Position numbers and translations under genes: made by a program. From assembly GCA_020064725.1 (NCBI GenBank), contig JAGTWJ010000003.1:2108001-2172000 (forward strand): 64,000 bases of DNA. Direction: 5' to 3'. The DNA is from Drechslerella dactyloides (Eukaryota > Ascomycota > Orbiliomycetes > Orbiliales > Orbiliaceae). The first letter of the stretch is position 1; every line of letters begins with the position of its first letter. The notes beneath the pieces are model-generated. The model saw only the letters and a program-made list of their open reading frames with translations. It was not told the origin of the DNA and searched no databases. Positions 11,357 to 23,794 of this stretch are shown piece by piece.

Positions 11357-12749
11357 ACCGGCCAGTCGGGTATTCTGCCAAGTCGCCCGAATCCTATCTC
11401 CCGCTTTGATACCGGGAAAAGATAGCTGGGCGCTGGAGCGCATCCACCGTATCGCGGTCGACATGCCAGTTGCCCTATTGCCACGTTGAGGCGTCATGGG
11501 CTACAGCAGCTGACCACAGCAACGAAGAGCTAATTTCAAACAATCAGCTTCTGAGGATATGAGATGCCATAGCGGTGACAGCTGCCTGATCGGGGCGCCG
11601 TGTCTCAGCTGCCGTGGTGTAGCGACAGGCCAGCGGCGATAATAATGGTGGCATCCCGGCTGAGTAGGGTCGCAAATCCGAGGAATAGAGCATATCGAGT
11701 GTAGGTGCGTCGGTAGTGCATTATCGTCCGTTCCTGCATACAGGCATCGCATGCACGTATGGTTTGCATTCTCATTATTCAATTGAATTCGCCAAGCTAG
11801 GCCGCCGATAGCCTCGACGGCAGCCGCGATATGTAAACAGTAGGTGCGAACCAGCCACCCACGCGCCGGATATCACGGCTGGTCTTGGAAGGACTGGAGC
11901 GTCGGCATCGCACCCACGCCTTCGCGTTTTGGCATCTGACTCGTACGGGCATCGCAGCGGCGAAAGGGATAATTGGGACTGTTCCGCAAAGGTCGATGAC
12001 TAGGCAGCGCTGCCTGCGATAGATGGTGTTTGGTCCTGCCAGATGAAGGGGCGTGAGTGCAGGCCAAACAGAAGCGAGAAGGCTTGAGGCGAGTGAGGAT
12101 GCCGGTGGATGCTGATTGGATGGTGGGCGCGACGGGCTAACCGCTTACGGAAGGTGTTGCAAAATGGAGGTGCTTTGTGTTTCCGGCATGTGCGCGGGCG
12201 AAATAGACAGTATTCAGACCTATAGCGATATAGAGGATCACTACCAGATGCTTCGAGGAGGTCGTTTAATGGACTGACGTACGTTTGAGTCTGCCTGGTG
12301 GATTGCATATCGTTAATATATCGTAGCTCTATTTAAATTTCGAATCTCATGGTCGTGAGCTTCCATGCATAATATTCGGTGCCGTGCCGGACCCGCGAGA
12401 GCTCGAGAAGTCGATATCGATACTTCAGTTGCTTCCATCATGATATAGCACCATTGTGTACGCCACGAACGAACACTAAAGGGCAGGGTTAGATAAGAGC
12501 AACTGAATGCATTTGAAAGTCCAGCTATAATTATAATACATCCAATCGATCCAATATATTACAAGACACTGGCAGTACCGACAAGTATGGCCATACGTCG
12601 CTATCGGTATATTGACGGAATATGTCAGACCCACTCGTTTGCTCTCTCGGCCGGCCAGCCAACATTATATATTACAAGCCTCTGCTCCTCAGGCAACTCA
12701 TTATATCAATAGTATTTTGTACAACCGCCTTCACGCCTCAAGGTGTAAC
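11357..12749. other. Intergenic region without a supported gene
   Basis: The short frames on the minus strand (about 11500-12300) show no family resemblance, no signal peptide and no consistent splice structure. I call nothing here. Confidence 0.45.
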
Positions 12750-13762
12750 TTAGACCTTGTTGATGAAGAACCATTGGCCCTTACCGGTCAGGGTGCCCAA
12801 GTTCGAGCAGGCAACCTATATCATTGGAAGCGCGCATAGTGTTAGCAGCGGCTCATTCGAGATCGCGCATCAATCAATCAAGCATCAGTGTATAGGACCA
12901 ATGGACTTGTAGCCACAATATGGTCCGACCGGGAGACCGGAACTTGGCCTACCTGCTTGGGGTCACGCAGCTCAGCGCTATCTTTTTGGACAATCCAGCG
13001 GGTGTTATCATCCGCGCTCTCGATACTAGTTCGACCCATGGTACATGCGTTAGCCAATGTCTCACAACTTATAACACGAATCCATTGGATTCAAGGATGT
13101 CATGACATATTTCCCTGGGCATCGCTTGTGTTGCCAGGGTAGATAGTATCCTGCATATGTGAATACAAGTATCGATATATCTTCGCTCTTGGCGATGATC
13201 GATGCATTATGAAGACGCCTTGGTTCCATGGAAAGAGAAAATTGCTTACTAGTAGCCGTAGGAAGACTCCGGGGTCGGCAAACCGTTGGAGTTGCGCTCA
13301 ATTGGAACCCGTTTGATGTTCCAGCGGGCGAATATCGGCGGGACGCCATGCTCCAGCTGGGCCCAAAGCCCGCCTTCGATTTGGGAGGCAGAACCGCCCT
13401 TGTTCATCATCGTGTAGGTTCCATCACCGTTCTTGATGATTCTCCACTATTAAGTTCCCGTGCGCCCGTTAGAAAACGTGGAATCAAACTACAATCTACC
13501 GCGAGAAATGCTCCTCACACGGCGGCCCAAGCTGACGACGAAGAAGGTCATATAGCATTCGGCCAGAGGGAACTTTACTTACTGGAGCAGCGTACTTTTC
13601 CTGGTGGCGAGGCAGGACAACGACCTTCTTGGGGAGGCGGGAACGGTCCTCCATAGCCATCCGAGAGACCTTCAGGTTAAGTATGACGCTCGTGATCATG
13701 TACTCTCCATCTTCGAGGATCTCGGGAGCGAACGGAGGAAGCATTTGCGGTGCCGGTGCCAT
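12750..13762 (-). CDS. Beta-trefoil protein A (I66 inhibitor-like), acceptor of intron 2 apparently lost
   Basis: Minus-strand exons 13762-13583, 13446-13250, about 13145-13107, 13025-12953 and 12815-12750 would encode 184 residues. Beta-trefoil strands show as LEDGEYMI, WRIIKNGDGTYTM, RWNIKRV, RWIVQKD and a final QWFFINKV. The best known relatives with this pattern are fungal serine-protease inhibitors of MEROPS family I66, but that is inference. There is no signal peptide, so a cytosolic location is likely. The problem is intron 2: its donor (TA|GTAAGC) is good, but the only reading that keeps the frame needs an acceptor ending in AC at 13146. The nearest AG (13152-13151) joins TA to G and makes a stop codon. 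An alternative AG at 13069-13068 keeps the frame but drops exon 3. The gene may therefore be broken, or use a rare splice site. Confidence 0.65.
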
Positions 13763-13901
13763 TTTGGAATTTGTCCGTAGATATTGATAGACAGATAGAT
13801 AGCAGGGATGTTATAAACTGAGACTCGGGTAGTGCTTTGAACGTTAAAATACAGATTGACAGATGCCGAGAATGAGAACAGCTGAGCGGGAGATAAGTCA
13901 A

Positions 13902-13909
13902 TATTTATA
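13902..13909 (-). promoter_or_regulatory. TATA box of beta-trefoil gene A
   Basis: The minus strand reads TATAAATA, about 140 bases before the start codon. The three other beta-trefoil genes of this window have similar boxes at 123-139 bases. Confidence 0.5.
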
Positions 13910-16407
13910 GATTCCTAAAGTCGATGATAGACAGAGTATGATACGATTGTATCCGTCTATAGCCACGCTGCCACTTTCTTCGATAGAACTCTGAAGAAAT
14001 TGTTCCGCGAAAGGAAACTAGGTGAGTTCGTCGATTCAGAAACGGGCTATCGAATAATTCTTGGTGTGTTCAGAACGTCATTCTAACATGACGGACTGGG
14101 GCATGAGTAAATTATCCTTCAAAATTTTTGCATAATTTTCCGCTAGCTCCCGTTTCTGGGTATGCATAGACCACACGGATACCCGGATGTCTACGATTCG
14201 CTAAGGCCTTCTGTTCGAGATCACTAGCTGAGAAACAAGCTATAGCCAAGGTGGCCAAGTAGACCGTGCCGTTTATAGCTGACATGGATAGCTCAAGGTC
14301 AACTGCTTTTATCGTGGCCAGACTCGTTACAATCCTGGAATTATACCCAGGAGCGATCCTTTTTTTCTTCGCCGATTCGATCTTGCTTGCCTTCTCTAGG
14401 AATCCGGCGAAATCGCTCGCAACACGGATAACCGGCGAAGGCTGTGTGGTTCTGAACAAGCAAATCAGGAACGCGTGAATGTTGCAAACTATCGCCAATA
14501 TGGAAATCACGCACGTCAATCTGACGAGGAAATTTTTTATGAGCCCAAATTTTATTCCTCCCTCTCGCTTGTGCCTGTCGAAGTTGTGAGAGAGAGAGAG
14601 AGCAATTTTATACCGTTACAACCAGCTCGTTGCGGCGGGTTGCATTTTCCCTGTCAGGCAGTCGGGTAGGTCTGGCCCCATGGCAGCCGAAGACTGTGTG
14701 TAACCGAGATTCTCCTTCCAGCCAGCCAGCACCGAGTGTCAAAAACGGAAGCATGAGGCTGAGCTGGGGAGGTGTAAGTAATGATATGAGTCTCGCATTG
14801 GAACTCGCTTTCCTTCTCGTTTTTTTCCTCAATGTTGAGTGTTGCTTTAATTAATTGCAACAATTTTCAGATTGATTTTTTTATAGTTCCTTTCGCAGAG
14901 CTCGCCTGCTGCGCCGGCAAGCACCCAGAGCTCTTGAATTGAAGGCAAAAGACAGTAGGACCGAGGCCAGGTCACGTAAAGGCGAGACCTCGAGACGCGA
15001 ACGCGTAAAACATCAATATCATCTACGCGATCGCGATCGTATATGCATATGCAAGTTCGCGTTCAACATGCGCATATGCAGCTGCAACTCTAAAGCTAAA
15101 GGGTTTCAACGTTTGAAACAGTCGACTGAATTCCGCCTCCTCGCCTTCGATACAAAGTCGGAGAACTTGCAGTTTCCAGAAATTAGAACGATTATCATAT
15201 AGCGATTATCTACTTATCCTACCCTCTCAAGTAGTAATCTGCAACATTGGTGATCGAGTTCACGTACGTTGCATATTGCTATCGTTATCCAGTGTGTTTC
15301 ATGAATTCAATCGGCTGGGTATGCAGGTCTCCAATATGGGTTAATACTGCGAGACCCAACAACGGCTTTAGGCACAACAACACCTCCGTCAGAAAATGGA
15401 ACTGATGGCAATATCCTATACTAGTAGATTTTACTAGTAATTCAACGAGTGCCATGGCTTTTTAATGGCTTGCAACGTGGTTCCCACGCGTAGAAAACGC
15501 GTCAACGGAATAAATGGCGTGATACCGCCGCCGCACATTATCAATTATAATTGTCACGTTTTCAATATCTCAGCCAAAAATCACTATTAGCGAAGCTAAA
15601 AGGTTAGCTGCATGTGGCGAAATCCACAGGCCTACCCAAGCTAAGTTGCTGTCTCGCAGTATATGTTGCAAACACGGGCAAAGGATAGTGAAGGGACCCT
15701 GAAGGGACCCTGCATGGTGAAAGCGTCCGAGGAACACCGGCGTCTACCGAAGACACGGGTCCATAGACACGTCTGTGCGCTCAACGACTGAACCGTGCTG
15801 GAAAGGAACCAGGTACTCGGTGCAGAACCCAGATTGCGCCGCAACGCCCGCATGCCGCAACGATCACAATTGCGGACACGCGAAGGCTTGCACGTATGCC
15901 CAAAACGTGTCGACCGTGGAGATGTTCATTCTACTCGCATTCTAGATTGCAGGCTTGTGTCAGATGTGTATGCTAGTGCGGCATACTACCTCAATCCATC
16001 TACACTAGGTCCCAAGCGGCGACGCAGGTGCGCTTCTGTAATTTTGAGGAGAAATGCGGCGCGGTATATTCTGGAATTAAGATCTGATGTATGCACACCC
16101 TGCATTAAAGCAGTGCCGGCATGCCGGACAGCACTAATACGATGGTAGGCTAGCTGAGTTGTACATTCACTATAGTACTGATATTTTTCTCAGATAATGA
16201 TCAATCGGTGATTACATGAAACACACTTAGTAGCTAGATCAAACATAACAATATGTTCCCCCGGAGCCCGTGGCAACTATTGCACGCACGGGGGTACCTG
16301 TTGGCGGCGGGGTCAACCTTCCCCGAGATGAAGCTCGAATCATAAGTATAATTCCGATAGCGCAATTCAAAGTGGCACTCGGGCAGCTATTACGCTGATA
16401 CAACCAG
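13910..16407. other. 2.5-kb gene-poor region
   Basis: No recognisable gene. A frame at 14112-14519 on the minus strand has a few protein-like stretches but no ATG-anchored model. A (GA)n run lies at about 14588-14602. A short tandem duplication containing GAAGGGACCCT lies at about 15690-15712. The region is rich in A+T around 15180-15620. Confidence 0.4.
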
Positions 16408-17104
16408 CTAATACTCCGTTCTGATAAACTCGAACAATTGGGTGCGGTCACCACCGATTGCCTCCATCCAGGGTCTAACCGAAATCTGTAGATAACCAGA
16501 TGATCGTAATCAGTATCTACAGTCGACTAGAATCATCGTTAAAGAATAATTTGAGGTACTCACCTTACTAGTGGGGCTTCCCTGAGATTCGCGGTTCTCG
16601 GGATCCAGAGTCCAGGCTTCCATTGTGTCCGTCGCAACGACTCTGCAGTAGACGATATTGACATTGTGATATATTAGCCTCGCGTTCATTAACTTTCAAG
16701 TGGACAGGAATATGACATGATATCACATAAAATGAGACGTAGGGCACAACCATATACGACGTGCACTGGATATAAACTAGCACTTACGAGAAGACGTCTT
16801 CAACTCCAGGCTGAGGCATCAAAGTCCACATCTGAGGGCGCTGGCCGGGAATACCCCATATCACAACCTCACCATTTTCTATCCCAGTGTAGTTCTGTTG
16901 GGCGAATATCCTGAACACCGTGCCTGGTGGGGCATCAGGGCTTATAACTGGCTCAAGTCGCCATATTTCGGGCGGGCCTTCACTTTCGGGAACACTGAGC
17001 ACCGGCTTGGGCACTGGGAACATGTCCATGCTGTCCATATGGTGCCCTAACAAAGTGTCGGTAGGACCTTTGGATTTGATGAGATATTGTCCTGGACCGA
17101 GCAT
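16408..17104 (-). CDS. Beta-trefoil protein B (I66 protease-inhibitor-like)
   Basis: Minus-strand exons 17104-16788, 16642-16564 and 16485-16408 give 157 residues, the size of known I66 inhibitors such as cospin-type proteins. The start MLGPGQYLIKS matches the first strand of a beta-trefoil. Trp-containing strands follow (EIWRLEPV, QMWTLMP, AWTLDP), ending in LFEFIRTEY. Its last two introns sit at the same places and phases as in gene A: a phase-2 intron ten codons before a Trp, then a phase-0 intron before the final strand. That makes A and B paralogs despite weak sequence identity. There is no signal peptide. The likely role is inhibition of serine proteases, or another protein- or sugar-binding task; binding loops of this fold cannot be assigned by eye. 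The frame extends upstream but has no other ATG. Confidence 0.7.
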
Positions 17105-17229
17105 TTTGGATGTTATACGATATGTGAACTTAGAGATTTGATTCAATTGTTAGGTATGGCAGAGAATTAGAAGAAACCCTGAGGCTCTGAGATTATTTGA
17201 TATATCGATGTAGTCTACCGATCCACGCG

Positions 17230-17237
17230 TTTATATA
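17230..17237 (-). promoter_or_regulatory. TATA box of beta-trefoil gene B
   Basis: The minus strand reads TATATAAA, 126 bases before the start codon of gene B. Confidence 0.5.
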
Positions 17238-20200
17238 GATCGATATCACGACTGCTTGAGATTTAATATTTGATATATATATCGATATATCAATGTCGCG
17301 GAAGAAGCTGTGGTCCCAGCTTCAAAATGCCTCAACCCCACATTCTTCAAATGTAATCCCTCAACGGAACCAGTTAGACGATTATCATCGGTTCCGAAGG
17401 GCTCTCTACAGAACACTGAATCCAGCTCTTCTGATTAGCAGTTTCTATCACATTTCGTCATATCGTATATCACCTCAGCATCAAATCAAGTCGCAGCCCT
17501 TAAGCGAGGACGCTCCGTCCCGACGCGCGTCGGTTCGTTTGACATCATTGCCTCTTGCGGTTAGCAGGATCTCGGGAATGTTGGACCGCGATCTAACTGG
17601 CGACGCGGAAACCTGTTTTCAGAGCTGCAGCTTCGCTCGGTTAACGGTTGCAGATGCAGCTGGGGACAAAGGTACAGCTCATAAAATTGAGCGGGGTTGA
17701 ATGCAGCTTCCAATAGCCCTCCGAGGCCAGCCGTGATCGACAGGTTTTGGGGGCCGAAGGGCGGAGTATGATTCAATTCTGGTAGGGATGACCGACGCGG
17801 GTTATAGCGCCATACGATCTTCAAGCTGAACAAGCGACCTAACTCGCATTAGCAAAGTCGTGTCGCCGCGCGCATAATCAAGTTTTCAACAACTACAAGA
17901 AGTACCCACAGGTGGGTACCTAGATACTTCGCAACTTGTAACTTGTAGCTGGTTGCAGTCCCAACAAAAGATGCTCAATCAGCTTTCAAGGGCCAGCTCA
18001 AAATGGCCTCCTCCGCTCTGTCCCTGGTTGAGTAGCGCTTTCGCGCGTAGATGCAGACGGGAAGGTGCAGCGCATCTCGGCATCTAATATTTAGGTAATT
18101 CGTGCGGTAAACAAGATATACTCTTCCAGCCAAGCTAGGTGCAAGAGACGGTCGCCGCGGTCTGGGCTCGCGGGACGAAAGCAGAGTCAAGAGCGATCAA
18201 TGATGGTTGTTCTTTTGCTTGCAGCCCGTAGAGTCGCTCCACAGCTGTGCAGCCAACAGGAGCTTTGCGAGGGTACAGGGCTCTGGGCACGAATTGCCAG
18301 TTCACGACTGTGTGTCGGGGTCCAGACCCCAACACAGTGCATTGAATATCGAAAGGAATCGATGCATGCAACTCTAAAGCTAACTCATGCGAGCCGGTAC
18401 ACACATCATTGGTTCATGTGATGTTCAAAATAAATTAAGGCGCATGCAGCTGGGGTGACACTAGATCTGGACGAACTCGCCGGTCGAGAACCCGATATGC
18501 CAAGGAAAATGACAACGCTTTGAGGCCTGGTAGTATAGTCAGAAGGCCCGAAAATATATCACTAGGCCGAAAGATATCTCTTGAGGTGGTACTTCGTACA
18601 CTATTTACAAGCGCAGGCGCGGGGCGCATATTTTGCAATTTTGTTGGTGTGTAGAGGTCTCGACTATTCAACTCTAGAGGTCAGTGCGTGGTAGAAATAT
18701 GTCCACTGCACAGTATCCCTATATAGGCGGGTTTCTAGATCCCAACACGTAAACAAGTAACAGAGCCCCGTGGTTTTCGAGGCGTCACTATACATGTGCC
18801 AAGCCATGCCGTAATTTATTTCGTATATTTCCTACGAAAAAGGACACAGTATAGGTCATAATATCACCAAATCCAGAACGCAATATAGACAACATCAATT
18901 TCGTATACTCAGCGGGTTTGAAATCCGGCAAGTGCCGACCAGACGACGAGATCCTCGCACAAATTTGCTTAGGATCCCCGCAGAATTTAGTAGGGGCAGA
19001 TAAGTCAGCCTCAAAAGAGAGCTGAGGAAATGTCTATCGCCATTTAAGGTTTTGGGCCAATATTGAAGCACACACCTGTCTGAATAGCGTCAGAGGAAAA
19101 TTATACGGTCCTTTCGGAACGAGGCGTAATATAGGGCTAAGTAGATCTTCTCCAATTGCAAGTAACAGCCGCGAGAAGCGCTGAGGTTCGCAAGCGTCCC
19201 CCATCTCGTGGCGATCTTTAGATACCTCCCACACACGCCTGTTACGCCTCATTCTTGTCAACGTGGGAGATAACGCATGGTCGGAAGCACACGGTGACGA
19301 TCCAGTGCCTTGAATACCCCACGAGGACGATCGCAATGTTGAGAATACAGATTGCTGGGCGACATGTGCCATGTGTGTAAATATGCATCTTCATGTGTCT
19401 CCAGGAAGAGTTATATGGGATATGCACTCCTGAATTACAATATCACAGCACATATACCACCGCCTCGCGAAGCGAAACACATAGCCCTCCCATGATCCCA
19501 GGAATACCCGGCAAGCTGGTACGGGACTACACACACCTCATTGTATTGTCAAAGTTCATTTCCAGATATGGTGCAAAATGCGAACCTTTCTGCTGGGAAT
19601 TTGCGACGTCCTCAGTTTGATCACACTACCCGTGAGGTCTAGATTTCGGGCACTGGGACGGCATTCTCCACAGTTGTCAGCTCGAGTGGGGGGCTTCAAT
19701 TTGCCTATTGTATTGGGAACGACATTCAGACACTTGGGATTTGTCAAGTGTTGCATGTTGCGATCAGAGTCGCTTGGGAACTGTTTCCTTGCACGCTCGA
19801 TTTTTGGGAGATCGAGTAGCATGGAATGAAGTATCGCAAAAATAGGGGAGGAGTCAGACATCACGGTGTTAAGTCGGGGTAGTCGACAAAGGTACGTGCA
19901 CGAGTCACTACAATAATAGCAACATCCAACTTGCCGGATGCATAAGTTAGGGTTAGCTTCACAGCGCACGGAACACATTGGTATCCAATCCGAGTGACTG
20001 TGGCTAGAGTAGCTTCAACATTTGCACGCTTTCTGCGGATAGGCCTCCTGTCAGCCCGCAGACATATTGGTCTTTTAAAGACCATTAACCCTAATCCCGA
20101 AGCTTTTGCCGGAGCTCACGCTATGGTTTGTCAAATGAGACGTAACTGAAGCCCGCCTGCATGCATATGCAATGCACCCATATAATGGAATCAACTATTG

Positions 20201-22973
20201 CCAAGGGTAGGCGATGTCTTTCAACGCCAAAGTCATAGTTCATGAAGTCGACCCAATCAATTCGACCCGTTGTCAAGATTCATTATCATAAAATAGAGCA
20301 CGGAATGCAACAATGTTCATGCCGTGTGCCAACTCTGACCTATACCGTGGCGGTACCATCACCCATATTATCTCTAGGTCCCAGCCAGCATGGAAATGGA
20401 ATGTGACAGACTGAGGCGGGTGCAGGGAAGCTGAGGTTCCGGGACCGTTGACACAGCCAGAAGAGACGCCTCATGACATCACGCTTGTTGGAAGCCAGTT
20501 TTGTCGATAGGACTGTCTTCCCGACGAGGGTTGCATGGCGAACCGTTGCGATTCGCGCGTTCAAGGCTTAAAGGATGGGGAAACTCGGTCCGAGGTGAGT
20601 CGACGAGGATTAGTGACCCGTTGGAATGTTGGTACAACATGTTAGGAAGGTCTCCAATCAGGGTTGATAAGGGCTTCCAACCCGAGAACCTGGCATCTGA
20701 CCCGTGGAGTTCGCCAGAGTCTGGACTTCGTCTATGGACCCGCGAACCGGGGTCGTCATGCACCGCCTCGCCCATACTCGCCCGCATGATCATGAGCGCT
20801 GGGATATGGCTTGTGACTGTCTTTCAACCCCGCTCGCTGGAACTGGGTCGCTGAACAGGATCGAGCGATAACGAGATGGGGAGACGATTTTGTAAGATCT
20901 TACTGAAACAGTGACCCGGGGAAGCATCCGGGTGCCGGCCAATAGGATGAAGGGCGACAATGACTAGTTTTCATTGTTGAACCAGGCGGGACGGTTCGAA
21001 ATTGCCATCGGATCCGACAGACTGGAACCAGGCAGACGGACAGACAGATGGTGTGGAGCAACGGCAATTGGAATTGGGAGCGCTGGAGCGCTGGATCCAG
21101 AGGAAGAACCTGCCTGAGAGGCATGGCATGGAATGGCCTGATCATGAGAGTCCGGCCGCCTGGATCCAAACAGACCCGCGCCGAGCTCGCGAGCCGACAA
21201 CAATGCGACACCCGGCTCGCTCGCTGTTGACAATTGACCAGGCCCTAGCCAGGATGGCCAGCCGGCCAGCAAAGGCGAACGCGAACCGCCTGTCCCAAGC
21301 CCATTCGCCTCGTCCGTCATGCGAGAAGAGAGGCTCCGGTTGTTCGAGGCGGCCTCCAAGTATAGGCCTGCGGGCAGGCGGCTAGAGTCCAGATGGATGG
21401 ATGGTGTTTACCTTTGTCGTCGCCGCGAGTCCAGACCGCTGGATTGCAACGCGCGGCCAACGCCGGGCCAACATCAATCACATCACCAACAGAACAATCG
21501 CTATTGTCGGCGAGCCTGGCCTCGGCTCCAGCGCTGAGGACCTGCAAATGCACCCAGCTGCATTGTTCATGCATCCCACCGCCAGACGTCCACTCTCGCC
21601 AGTTCTCACCTTCTCGGTTGACCGTGGCCCCCGCAGTCTCGAGCTCATTACACATTCATTGCGACTCCTCTTCCTCTCTCTCGGGCCCACGAGCTCTTCG
21701 CTGGGACCATCCGCTGATACCGAGTGGCTGTCAATCTCGTTATTTCAGACGCCTGTCAGAGAGCAAGGCGGAACGGGTCCCAAATATCATCACGATGAAG
21801 GTCAAGGTATCCTAGCAACTGTCAAGGTTCGGGTCCCAATTCCCATGAGCCGTGGATCCACCTGCCGTGGATGCTGCGTTCCGCCGTGATTTCATTCGCT
21901 GGTCCCGCCCTCATCAAATAGCCATCGCGGTCCTGTTGGAAACCCGTCCACCCTCTTTCGCGGCCGGAGTTTATTAGCGAGTCCTGTTCGCTTTGGTGCT
22001 ATCCCGCAATGAGCTCTGGTGTTGGAAACTGGGCTCGCCGAAACGGACCCAGCAAAGGGGCACGTCCGGTTCCCCGAACATGGATGCGAGGGTTAGGCGA
22101 AGGCCTTGGTGGGTCGCCCTCCTGGTTCTCTGGGATGGTGGCGGCCCTCCATCATCAAAATTGGGACTTATTCTGAGCGGCTGGGCATGATTCTCACCGC
22201 CAGCACCGCCGTTCAGCGCTTGAAAAGCTGCGGCAGGAAGGAACCGAAATCGAGGGTCTACCCAGCATCGCGAAGAAGTGGCTTCGATTAATATCGAGCT
22301 GGTATTGGTCCCGACGGAAGACTCCTGGGTGGGGGATGAGAAAGGGGCCCAGAAATTGAATCCCTTGTTGGATGCGTTCATCTAAATCCTTGCGAGGGAG
22401 GTGAGGGAACCATGGTCCCTCGCTTGGATCTATGCAGGAGCCGGCTGTCGACGACCTTGCAACAATATGTACAATGGGTACGGCTTCGAGCCTAGAATGC
22501 AACGAAAACAGTCTATTCTTGTGACCACGATCACGGATTTACACTGTACATACATTTCGCTCTTTGCCTCCCTCGTTGACTACTGCAAGGCGACCTTTCC
22601 CCGTGCGTTACCGGAAATTCAGGTCGATCAGAGCCCTCATTGCCAAGGCGCCATCAATTTGGTAGACCCTTGTCCTGGGCTGCCACACCTCTCCACTCGG
22701 CCGTTTCCTGGCGGTTTTGGCGTAGCGAAACGGTCCTTTGGCTCCAGCTTGGGCCGTGACCCCCATTCAGCGGCCATCAGGGCCTCGTAATTGTTTACCC
22801 CTCTCCGGGGGCTCGCATCGTGCAAGGAAGATTTTTTCTTCACAGAGAGAGAGCATGGGCGGAAGGAGTTAGCCTGGGCTTGAGATCCAAAACAAGCGCC
22901 GGGGGGGCTGAGATAGGGACAGTGAACCCAGTTCCAAACTCTCGGAACAAGGAGAAAACCCACCTAACTCTCC
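17238..22973. other. 5.7-kb gene-poor region
   Basis: I found no supported gene, RNA or transposon signature. The left part (17.2-20.3 kb) has many stop codons. The right part (about 20.5-22.9 kb) is richer in G+C and has overlapping open frames on both strands, but none has splice-consistent or family-like coding. It may be a long upstream control region of the gene at 23264, an untranslated transcript, or very old repeat DNA. Confidence 0.4.
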
Positions 22974-22981
22974 TATATAAG
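22974..22981 (+). promoter_or_regulatory. TATA box of the Ser/Lys-rich gene
   Basis: TATATAAG lies 290 bases before the start codon at 23264. This would give a leader of about 250 bases, long but common in fungal regulatory or stress genes. Confidence 0.5.
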
Positions 22982-23263
22982 TCCTCCCATCGCCCGTCTC
23001 CACTGATCAAGTCAGTTTCTCGTGATATTAAAAGTCTCCATCCCCCTCTCAAAAATCGAAAGCTACCATTACTTCGGGTCTGCATCAGTTTATACTCTCA
23101 ACATCCAGTTCGCTCTCTATATCTATTCGAAAACATACCAAGAACAAGCTTCGCCAACTTTAGCATTTAATATTTTCTACAAAATCAGCCTCGAGCAAAA
23201 CGAGCTATCTCTTGGAGTTCACTTTACAACTCCAGAGAATTACTCTTAATAACATCAGTCACA

Positions 23264-23794
23264 ATGATCATGTCTTGCTTCCCCACAATCTTCAAGCGCT
23301 CCAGCTCTGCCAAACCCCAATTCGAGAAGACAGCAGGCCGAAGACCCTCTCTATTCTCCATCAAGAGCAGCAAGAGCAGCAAGAGCAATAAGAGCACCCG
23401 GAGTCGTAGCTCCGAAGGCTCCTACCACAACAAGCGGCAAAGTCAAGTCTACGAACTTACCGATAGACGGTGGTACATGTACACCGTTACACAACCGGAC
23501 GGGGAAGTTGAGAAGACAATGGTTGCATTGCCGCCAGCAGTCGCCGAACGTCTCAATCTGAGCTTGAAGCACGACGATGATTCCGAGCCGCCTTCGCCTC
23601 GCACAGCTTCCATTCCGATCCCCTCGGAACCATTCGCACCGCTTCCCAGCGTTCCACCTCCATCGCCAACGGCAGTCAGCCACGAGAGACAGAAGTCCAA
23701 TGCAACCTTCCTGACAATGGGTACCTTCCACGACCGCGACAACGCCTACGAAGATACCATCACAAGACTCTACGACGAGGAAGAGGTCTGGTAA
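23264..23794 (+). CDS. Ser/Lys-rich small protein of unknown function
   Basis: A single exon of 176 residues begins at the first ATG in a good context (CACAATGATC). Residues about 28-45 hold repeated SSK/SNK units coded by AGC-AAG repeats. The middle (about 62-100) is better ordered and contains DRRWYMYTVTQPDG and MVALPPAVAERLNL. The rest is Pro/Ser-rich with an acidic C-terminus ending EEEVW. There is no signal peptide or membrane helix. I recognise no domain; the layout suggests a conserved ascomycete protein with disordered ends. A second ATG two codons later is also possible. A TATA box and a long leader precede it, and the 3' side is A-rich. Confidence 0.75.
   Translation: MIMSCFPTIFKRSSSAKPQFEKTAGRRPSLFSIKSSKSSKSNKSTRSRSSEGSYHNKRQSQVYELTDRRWYMYTVTQPDGEVEKTMVALPPAVAERLNLSLKHDDDSEPPSPRTASIPIPSEPFAPLPSVPPPSPTAVSHERQKSNATFLTMGTFHDRDNAYEDTITRLYDEEEVW

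Noticed and set aside
19034..21885. Search for transposon proteins or terminal repeats in the 6-kb gap
   Set aside because: I found no reverse transcriptase, transposase or paired terminal repeat by eye.
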